From: Oryza sativa Japonica Group
Taxonomy: Eukaryota > Streptophyta > Magnoliopsida > Poales > Poaceae
DNA: 64,000 nt
Assembly: GCF_034140825.1 (NCBI RefSeq)
Contig: NC_089035.1
Span: 2,873,001-2,937,000 of the forward strand
Direction of reading: 5' to 3'
The notes beneath the pieces were generated by a model that was not told the DNA's origin, made no database searches, and saw nothing but the letters and a program-made list of their open reading frames with translations. Position 1 is the first letter of the stretch. Every line of letters starts with the position of its first letter. Positions 56,409-64,000 of the stretch are shown here, piece by piece. The position numbers and the translations under genes were made by a program.

Positions 56409-56720
56409 CTCACGGTCACACACTCTTGCGTACGAGAGATCAGAAGCACCAAACTAGAATGGAGAAGGTTTGGATTGCAGCGAGATTTGAAGCAACCTCG
56501 AAATTTAAATGGTCTTTTTTTATAGTGGAGCTGTACGATGCAGGCACATCAATGCGAATGACACCGTGCACGTCGCTTCGTTTCCCGGCCGTGACATGGA
56601 CCGGCGCACGAAGTCACGAACCGCCGGAAGAGGGGGAGAGAGAGAGAAACGAGAGGAGACTAGAAAGCAGACGATGGGACGAGAAAAGTCGATGATGCAT
56701 GGGTCCTACCTCCATCCATA
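56409..56720. other. Gene G promoter region
   Basis: The 5' flank of G, with a purine-rich run (GAGAGAGAGAAACGAGAGG) near 56638. No coding frame is seen. Confidence 0.4.
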
Positions 56721-57165
56721 TCCCTTCTTTCTATAATATAAAGTTAAGGCCAAAAACTCAAACCACATGCTTCTACATCATCATCAAATAGTGAACCGTT
56801 GGATAAATGCATTAGATCGCTTCTCAGATGTTGGATAGAATGTAGCATAGAGCTCAACCCATTAGTCACCGGGTGAGTCTCTTCGCCTCTTCAGTGCCAA
56901 ATGTAACCCACATGAACACATTGGCCCATCTCCACACACATCTATATGTATCTAGCCCGTCAATCTGTATAAAAGAGCTTTATGACTGAATGCCCCTTCA
57001 GTTGACATGTGCTACCTAAATTATCTACAAATTTTGGATAGAGCTGCTAAAAAGAATTTATTCAAGAAAGCTATTTGTTTCTTCTGTTTCTTTTTGAGAT
57101 TGTACCTCATATCTAACAATTTGATGTTAACCAAGTCTCGCAGCAACACGCGGGGCATCCTCTAG
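56721..57165 (+). mobile_element. Small non-autonomous Helitron
   Basis: TCCCTTCTTTCTATAATA follows A (56720). The 3' end has a CGCAGCAACACGCGGGGC hairpin-like string and CTAG (57162-57165) followed by T. The 445-bp body is non-coding. The 3' end is typical of rice Helitrons; the 5' end is chosen by the A/TC rule. Confidence 0.75.
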
Positions 57166-57630
57166 TTGGTACTATGGCTGTGTTCGGGAGGAGGGGTCTC
57201 CTCCCCGGCACGCAAAATGAAACCCCTCCTCCATCTCATATTACTCGCTTTAAGTTTCTGTTTGTAACGAAAATGTTTGATCATTCGTTATTCACTCTAT
57301 TATTTATTTTGTTTGTGACTTACTTTATTATTAAAAGTGCTTTAATTGAATTATCTATTTTTATATTTATACTAATTTTTCAAATAAAACAAATGATTAA
57401 ACGTCGAAGAAAAAGTCAAAGCGATTTTTATTATCGAAGAAGATAGTACGTCAATAGAAATATTTTTTTCAAACCATCAAAAGCGTTTATTTGCATTGGT
57501 TTTTAAGGTGCGGGAGATGTTATTGGCTTTGAAGATGCCGGAGATGTTATTTCCGGTTGTGTGGTTTAGAAAGACAATTCAATGAGGAAGAGTCAAAATA
57601 GACTTTTTCCCTCCGATAACGTGGGCATTC
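57166..57630. other. Spacer with partial MITE
   Basis: GGCTGTGTTCGGGAGGAGG at 57176 is the left end of the GGCTGYGTTCG MITE family (compare 60678) but merges into an AT-rich block whose other end is unclear. Confidence 0.4.
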
Positions 57631-57634
57631 GTGG

Positions 57635-57690
57635 TGGGCCGTTATGTAAATGGGCCGAGAGGAGTGGTCCGATTTACTACAGGCTATAAA
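57635..57690 (+). promoter_or_regulatory. Gene H core promoter: two TGGGCC boxes and TATA
   Basis: TGGGCC occurs at 57635-57640 and 57651-57656 (site II-type boxes, known TCP-binding motifs in plants), with TATAAA at 57685-57690. The pair of TGGGCC boxes is conserved upstream of gene I, where the TATA region is deleted. Confidence 0.55.
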
Positions 57691-57812
57691 GGAAGCAAAC
57701 CTACTGCTCGTGCTCATCGTCCTCGCCGTCGATTCCCTCCTCCTCCTCGCCGTCGTCGCAGGCCGGCGGCTGCGGCGGGCAGGCCTGCGGCGGGCATCAA
57801 GGGCAATCCATT

Positions 57813-59030
57813 GTGTGAGCGAGTTCCTCACCGTCCTCCGTGCTGTACATTCTCCTCTCACCTTACAGATTGCTCTCTATTTTTGTTTTCCTTACGCGCG
57901 ATGAATCTGCCCTACCTGATTATTTCGTCTAGTTTAGGGATCCTCGTGGTGGTTGTTTCTCCACCTTATTTTCGGTTGGTTTTTCTCCTAATATATATAT
58001 TTTTATCGTCAGCCTTGCAAGCGCTTGGAGGTTTTGGGGACGGAGGGTTTTGAGTATGTGGGTTTTGGGGGAGGGAGGTTGTATGAGTAAATACAGATTT
58101 TTTTTTCACATTTTCCATATTGGAGACTATTGGAGTATGGTGCGTGATTGTCCACAATTTATTCACACAACTATGGATGCCTCATTGATTTTCATAACTT
58201 TTTGAGTATCGCGTGTGATTTGTTTCTCGAAGACGATATGGCGTGTGATTTTCCACAGTTTATTCAAACAACTACGGATGTCCCGTATTGATAGCAGACC
58301 GGAGATCTAGCAATGCAAACGAAATGATTATTTGTAGTTGAATATTCTAGTATAATGGAGTTTCCTAGCATGATCCAACTGTGAATTCTAGCCCAAAATA
58401 TAAAGGACTACCCAATTTGAATGGAAGAAATAAAAAGTAATATAAGCCTGATCTTTGGTATTTTTAGTTTGTGTCTAACACTATGTTCCACTAATCTTTG
58501 TATGTCCTTACCTGCTTATGCAACGCTGCAAGCCTGCAACCTATGAGTTTGCCTGTAAGAACATTTATAAGATTGTGGTTTATCCGTTTTTCCTGCTTTT
58601 CCAAATGACATGTTCAGAAAAGCAGACTACTGCACTGAATTCATTTTTCTTTCGCGAACGTGTAAAAGGATTGCATGGCATCCCATTTAGACGAAAGCAA
58701 GTTGAACCCATTTTTCCATATCACTATTTGGAAAATATTAACAAACTGCTCTATTATTAATACTTATATGAAATTTGGAAATTATGTTATATATGCATGA
58801 ATTGTTACCTTACTCCGCAGGAGAATTTGTATGTAGGAGGTCATTTTTTCCCCTTACTTTAGAGCAGCTATCAACCAATATAATCTAGATGTTTCAAACT
58901 TTCAATGGAATACAATCTGGAACATGTTTTTGCTTTATCTGCTTTAAATTATAACGCTTTCTCTGAACATTTGGACGATAACTGTAGTTAATTGAAAACC
59001 CATTTAATTTTCTTTTGCTGGTGATTGCAG
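57813..59030 (+). other. Predicted 5'UTR intron of gene H
   Basis: A GT after CAATCCATT (57813) and a GATTGCAG acceptor ending at 59030 are both matched at the same places in gene I (61097 and 62459). The intervening DNA has no coding frame. The leader exon ahead of it is GC-rich (about 57715-57812). Confidence 0.5.
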
Positions 59031-59082
59031 AAGCAATCAATCAACTCCCAAGAAATTTAAAGAACTTCGAATAAAAAGGATC

Positions 59083-59891
59083 ATGGCTGCCGCTGAATTG
59101 TCGATCAAGCTCGTGATTGATACCAAAGCTCACAAAGTCTGCTTTGCCGAAGCTGGCAGTGACTTCGTCGAGTTCCTCTCCAGCCTCCTTTGTCTCCCTG
59201 TAAGCAATATCATCAACCTGCTTACCAAGGAACATATGGTTGGAAGCATTGCAAATGTGTTTGACAGCGTGGAGAAGCTGGACGCCGATCATGTAATCTC
59301 AAACGAAAGCAAGGAGCCTTACCTTAAGCCAATGGTTGCCCCTGGAGCGCTCTGTCCTTTGCAGCAGCTGATAGATGCACAGCTAGACACCGATACCAGC
59401 TTCTTCACATGTGAAGGGAAATTGAACCATTACCACGGCATTCGTGTTGCTTGTGGATATTTTACGGTTATGAAAGGCAGCATTTGCCCTAAGTGCGGCT
59501 ACGCAATGGAGAAGGCAATGGCACATGTCAAAGCCACTGGGTTTGTGGTTGGGACAGCCAGGTACACTGTCAAGGATGATCTCTCAATTGTTCCAGCATC
59601 CAGCGTGTCAACCATCAGCTTGCTTGCACAATGCGGTGTCAAGGACTTGAGCACGCTGCAGGAAAGGACCGTGAAGATTGGCAAGGAAGAGGTTTGTACA
59701 TATCTATCAGAATCACTTTGAGTGAAGAGAACAGTCGTAGTCGTTTTTCTTAATTGGTGTGGTTGATGATTTTCTGTGTTACAATGTAGGCACTGGAGAT
59801 ACTCCTTGCATCCCTGAGGACTAAGACCGTGCTGACTGATGTATTTCTCCTGAAGAAAAAAGTTAGTTGCAAGAGGGAGGCTGCTACTTAG
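59083..59891 (+). CDS. DUF674 family protein, gene H
   Basis: Exons 59083-59691 and 59790-59891 give 236 aa, with the intron after GAG (GTTTGT...ATGTAG). It belongs to a subgroup with gene I: SIKLVIDTKAHKVCFAEAGS, EHMVGSIANVFDSVEKLDAD, FFTCEGKLNHYHGIRVACGY, CPKCGYAMEKAM, YTVKDDLSIVPASSVS (K instead of M before DD) and LQERTVKIGKEE. Exon 2 is ALEILLASLRTKTVLTDVFL with a KKKVSCKREAAT tail. Codon use is AT-richer than in genes A-G. Its promoter and 5'UTR intron are duplicated with gene I. Confidence 0.92.
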
Positions 59892-60677
59892 TTAGTATGA
59901 TACATGTATGATACATGAGCAGTTTTACCAGGCATCGCATCTGAGAAATTGGAAAGTTCCGTACAAGTTACAGACCTTCATTGTGAGCATGGAGTAGGTT
60001 TCCATTTGTCTTAAAGGGAAAGCATCACTTTGTATTGCTCATTTTTAGATTAGTCTTAAATACACTTGGAATAGTTTTTTTTTAATAGAAATGTTACAAC
60101 CCAGCCAGTGAAATCTTACTGTCAATTTGCGTCTCGCTATAAATATGTTTCTGCTTGCCTTCTAGAGGTAAATGTAACAGGTATGACTTCATTTTTTTTA
60201 AAGGATTGATTGCATTCGAGGGTAGAAGCACCACCAAGGATGAAGGTTGAGATGCAGCGAGATTTTCACAATGACGGATTTAAAAAGAAATAACAGGAGG
60301 TCTGAACAAAGTAAACACTTCCTATCTAGATAGAACAAAAAATTTTAGTAAGACCTCGTAGGGCCTCTCATGATTCTCATGCCGATAGTGGAGGCTTAGC
60401 CCTCTCATGGTTCTCACGCCAATAGTAGAGGCTTAGCCCCCGTCGTCATCATGAGTTAATATTTCCGTCTCAAAATATAACAACTTTCGGTGTATGAAAT
60501 TTATTTTAAAATATAACAATATCTATCGCATACATTTTTGTCCCGATCAATAACAATCTTTCCTCTCGACGAAAGCGATCACAATCTTTTTTCATTTAAT
60601 TCAATCAACTTTTTTAATAACCTTATTCAACTTCCGACTGACATCGTGCACGTCGGTTCGCTTCGTTTACCGACCGT
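59892..60677. other. Spacer between H and I
   Basis: The 3'UTR of H is followed by AT-rich sequence. It holds a 37-bp tandem duplication (listed separately). No gene is seen. Confidence 0.5.
60365..60438. repeat. 37-bp imperfect tandem repeat, two copies
   Basis: Copies at 60365-60401 and 60402-60438 both run from CTCTCATG to GAGGCTTAGCC with four or five differences. Confidence 0.8.
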
Positions 60678-60918
60678 GGCTGCGTTGGGGAGTGAGGGTT
60701 ACCAACGCTACTCTCTAGCACGCAAAACGGAGCAATGTTTAGCGCATGATTAATTAAGTATTAGCTAATTTTTTTTCTTAAAAATAGATTAATATGATCT
60801 TTTTAAGCAATTTTCGTATAGAAACTTTTTGTAAAAAACGAACCGTTTAGTAGTTTGAAAAGCGTGCGCGAGGAAATCGTGTAGCAGAGGATGGGAACAG
60901 CCACGGCCGAACACAGCC
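60678..60918. mobile_element. MITE of the GGCTGYGTTCG family
   Basis: GGCTGCGTTGGGGAG at the left and CCGAACACAGCC at the right are inverted repeats, with GCATGATTAATTAAGTATTA and CCGTTTAGTAGTTTGAAAAG inside, as in the copies at 17961 and 41806. It sits just upstream of the gene I promoter. Confidence 0.75.
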
Positions 60919-60945
60919 TGTCAACGTGCAGCTCCTCCGATAACA

Positions 60946-60969
60946 TGGGCCGGTATCTGTAAATGGGCC
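60946..60969 (+). promoter_or_regulatory. Gene I promoter: two TGGGCC boxes
   Basis: TGGGCC at 60946-60951 and 60964-60969, within a block homologous to 57617-57660 upstream of gene H. Confidence 0.5.
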
Positions 60970-61096
60970 GAAAGGGGGGTCCCGCTTTACAGGTCGTGGT
61001 CTGCTCGTCGTCTTCGACTCTTCATCGCCACTCGCCTCCCTCCTCCTCTCAGGCCGGCGGCTGCGGCAGCGGCGGCGGCGGCGGAGGCGATCCATC

Positions 61097-62459
61097 GTGA
61101 GCGACTCCCTTTCCACAATTCCACCCATCGTGCTATACATTCAACTCTTAACTTGCAGATTGCTCTCTCTCGTCTGTAGTTTATTTTATTTCTGGTTCTC
61201 CTCACGCGCGATGAATCCGCCCCACCTGATTTCGTCCCATTTCGTCTTGTTAAGGGATCATCGTCGTTGTTGATTTCTCTCCTTTTTTTTTCTCCCGGTT
61301 CATTTCTCCTTGAATTTTTGACATGATCGCCATGAACCACAGGTTGTGAGCGTTTGGGGTTTTTTGGGAGTGAGGGTTTGGGTACGGGGGTTTTGGGGAG
61401 AGAGGTTGTAAGGATGATAATTATAAAGAAGAAACCGACTTGCGTTTTCTATATTGGAGAGTATTGGATTATGTTGGAGCATGGTGTGTGATTTTCCACA
61501 GTTTATTCAAATACGGATGCCCCATCGGTAGCAGACCAGACATCTAGTGAGTCAAACGAAATGGCCCTTGTTTAGTTCCAAACTTTTTCTTCAAACTTCT
61601 AACTTTTCCATCACATCAAAACTTTCCTACACTCACAAACTTCCAACTTTTCCGTCACATCGTTCTAATTTCAAACAAACTTCCAATTTTAGTATGGAGT
61701 AAACACACCCGTAAAATCTTTTTCTATATGGTTCAGAATAAATATATATACCCATCAACCTATGTTTTCAATACTTTTAGGGACCACGGATCCATTGTGA
61801 GTCAATTCTATCCTAAAATAGCCCGGAATTCTATCCTAAAATACAAAGGAGTGATTGATTTAATTAGGAATAGTAAATTTAATTGCAGAAAAAAAAAGTA
61901 AGATTAGGCTGCTGTTGAAGGCTTACACTTCACAAGTTGACATAACATGCATATACTTGCATGTCTGTAGCGCTTAACTGCTTGTACAAAACTACAACCT
62001 ATGATTTTGTCTGGAAGAACATTTATAAGATTGTGTTTTCTAGGTTTTGTTTTTTTCCCATGCCTTGCCAAATGAGATATTCAGAAAACCAGATTACTTG
62101 GTCTGAATCCATTTTTCCATATTACCATTTGGAGAAGATTAACATACTGCTGTGCTATTACTTATTTGGAAATTGTGTTATATGCATAGATTGTTTAACT
62201 TAGTCTACAGGAGAAGTTGTATTTTTTGTATATACATAGGAGATCACTTTTGCTACTTTGAGCAGCTGTCAACCAATCTAGATGTTTCTTTCGATCATAT
62301 ATCTGGAACATGCTTTTGCTTTGCCTTCCTTAAATTTCCCTGGACAATTCAATTGCCTGTATAATTTTCCACTATGTGCCATTGTGCTACTCATAACTGA
62401 ACATTTGGACCTATAATCAATTAAAAGCCTGTGTAATTTTCTTTCACTGGTGATTGTAG
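61097..62459 (+). other. Predicted 5'UTR intron of gene I
   Basis: A GTGAGC donor after GATCCATC and a GATTGTAG acceptor ending at 62459 match gene H. The intron carries a MITE at 61563-61710 that is absent from the H copy. Confidence 0.5.
61563..61710. mobile_element. MITE with GTTTAGTTC ends in gene I 5'UTR intron
   Basis: GGCCCTTGTTTAGTTCC at the left and GGAGTAAACACACCC at the right, with TTCCATCACATCAAAAC inside. It is an uninterrupted copy of the element that is split at 22390. Confidence 0.8.
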
Positions 62460-62514
62460 AGGCAATCAATCAACTACCAATAAATTTAAAGAATTTTGGT
62501 AAAGGGGAAAAATC

Positions 62515-63340
62515 ATGGCTATGAAGACATTATCGATCAAACTCTTGATTGATACCAAGGCTCAGAAAGTCTGCTTTGCCGAGGCCGGTAATGATGTCGT
62601 AGAGTTCCTCGCCAGTCTCCTTTGCCTACCAATGAGCACCATCATCAACTTGCTGACCAAGGAGCGTATGGTTGGCAGTATGGGGAACGTGCTTGACAGT
62701 ATGGAGAAGCTGGAAGACAAGCATGTAACCACAAACCAGAGTAAGCAACGCTACCTGAGCCCGACGGCTGCCCCCAACGCACTCTGCCCATTGCAGCAGC
62801 TGCTGGATACAGAGTTAAATGCCAATACCAGCTTCTTCACATGTGAAGGGAAATTGAACAGCACCAGCTACAATGCCACTCGTTTTGCTTGTGGATATTT
62901 TTCGGTTGTGAAAGGCAGCATATGCCCTCTTTGCTACACTCCAATGCACAAGGCAATACCACATGTCAACACCTCAAGGGTTATGGCTGGGACAGGCACA
63001 TACACTATCAAGGATGATCTCTCAATGACTCCAGCGTCCAGTGTCTCAAGCATCAGCCTTCTTGCACAGTGTGGTGTCAAGGACTTGACCACGCTGCAGG
63101 AAAGGACCATGAAGATTGGCAAGGAAGAGGTATACTATACTACTTTGTACATATCTGTCACTTTGAGTGAAGAAAAAAAAATCTTAGTCGTTTTTTTTAT
63201 TAATTGGCATGGTTGATGATTTTTGTGTTCAAATTTAGGCGCTGGAGATACTCCTTGCTTCCCTGAAGTCTAAGACCGTGCTGACTGATGTTTTTCTCCC
63301 AAAGAAGAAAGAAAGTTGCAAGAGGGAGGTATCTGCTTAG
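62515..63340 (+). CDS. DUF674 family protein, gene I
   Basis: Exons 62515-63129 and 63239-63340 give 238 aa, with the intron after GAG (GTATAC...TTTAG). It is a tandem duplicate of H: SIKLLIDTKAQKVCFAEAGN, ERMVGSMGNVLDSMEKLEDK, FFTCEGKLNSTSYNATRFAC, YTIKDDLSMTPASSVS and LQERTMKIGKEE. The Cys pattern is weaker than in H (CPLCYTPM instead of CPKCGYAM) but the spacing is kept. Exon 2 is ALEILLASLKSKTVLTDVFL with a KKKESCKREVSA tail. ATG 62515 sits at the same place as in H after the shared leader AATCAATCAACT. Confidence 0.92.
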
Positions 63341-63489
63341 TTATGATGCATTGATGCATGAGCAGTTTTACCAGGCATCACAAGTGAAAATTACAACAGC
63401 TTGTTATTAAGCCGACAGTAGATTTCAGTAGGTCTTTATTGTGAAGTGTCACTTTGCATTTCTTATTGTATCCATTTAGCAAAAGTAGT

Positions 63490-63555
63490 ATTTCCTTCGT
63501 TTTCGTTAATGAAAGCGGGAGAGGTGCGGCCTCTTTTTATCAAAAAAAAAAAAGA
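63490..63555 (+). mobile_element. Extremely truncated LINE insertion (66 bp) with 12-bp duplication
   Basis: AGCAAAAGTAGT at 63478-63489 is repeated at 63556-63567. Between lies GCGGGAGAGGTGCGGCCTC, a grass LINE-like 3' end, then a 12-base A run. Only the last ~50 bases of the element were copied. Confidence 0.8.
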
Positions 63556-63567
63556 AGCAAAAGTAGT

Positions 63568-64000
63568 CTTGCAAATAGTTGGCTTACTAGTTTGGTAGTG
63601 ATATGCAATTATGCAGTATCCACCCAATGAAATCTTTCTACTATCAATTTGGGTGTCTCACTAGAAATATGTTTTTGTGTTCTTTTTGTGTCATTATCTA
63701 AAAAAATGTACCTGTGTGCCTTCTACATGCAAAAGAGACGGGTGTGATTTCGGTTCTTGTAGAATTGGTTCAGAAGTGATCCAATGCTATCTGTGTATAT
63801 GAATTCCAAATTCAGATATTTTACTGTTAGCCGTCATAGTCCAGATCCATTGCCAATTAACAAGTGGGAGTGTAAAATAGTCATCTTTGTTTGGATGAGT
63901 TCTGGGTTCCAAGTTCTTTGTTCAGGCCTTCCGGGGCTCACTGTGAGAGCCTTTATCTTTATCCCGCGATATGGTTTCTGATCTTTCCGTGTATTTAGTC
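63568..64000. other. Right-edge spacer
   Basis: AT-rich with no coding frame or repeat end that I can support. Confidence 0.4.

Noticed and set aside
60365-60438. Tandem repeat as a CRISPR-like or satellite array
   Set aside because: Only two adjoining imperfect copies with no spacers; a local duplication is enough.

Overview
The window looks like nuclear DNA of a grass, most likely rice (Oryza). The evidence is GC-rich 5' coding ends, AT-rich introns and spacers, dense Stowaway and Tourist-like MITEs, L1-type LINEs, Helitrons and a gypsy LTR element, together with ordinary plant genes: a PPR protein, histone H2B, an organellar aspartyl-tRNA synthetase, a carboxylesterase and DUF674 proteins. 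I cannot place it on a chromosome from sequence alone.

Layout. 1-2361 (minus) is the 5' part of an intronless PPR gene that runs off the left edge. 2.4-7.0 kb is repeat-rich spacer with LTR-like relics and a 5'-truncated LINE flanked by a 16-bp target duplication. 7277-7744 is an intronless H2B gene whose promoter carries two plant histone type I elements. 8739-17436 is a 15-exon bacterial-type aspartyl-tRNA synthetase (675 aa) with a likely organelle presequence. 17.8-20.3 kb is a run of MITEs ending in a 1.07-kb Tourist/PIF-like element.

From 20.5 kb to 63.3 kb the window is a cluster of DUF674 genes (family PF05056, function unknown). I count seven apparently intact genes (called A, B, C, F, G, H, I here) and two pseudogenes (D, E). 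All intact copies have two coding exons with a phase-0 intron at the same place. The second exon encodes a conserved segment (ASLxSKTVLTDVF) followed by a tail that differs in nearly every copy. H and I are a tandem segmental duplication that includes promoter and 5'UTR intron. C and F share promoter similarity. E is a broken relative of G, cut in its intron by a 2.9-kb Helitron.

The cluster is interrupted by a nearly whole 6.65-kb LINE (24.5-31.15 kb), a carboxylesterase/GID1-like gene whose expected ATG reads AAG (32.0-33.0 kb), and a nested stack at 43.5-55.1 kb. In that stack an 8.8-kb gypsy-type element with two identical LTRs sits inside a 2.7-kb TG...CA-ended element, which may in turn sit inside a palindromic MITE. 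The genes do not form a pathway. The coherent unit is the DUF674 array, expanded by local duplication and opened up by transposons.
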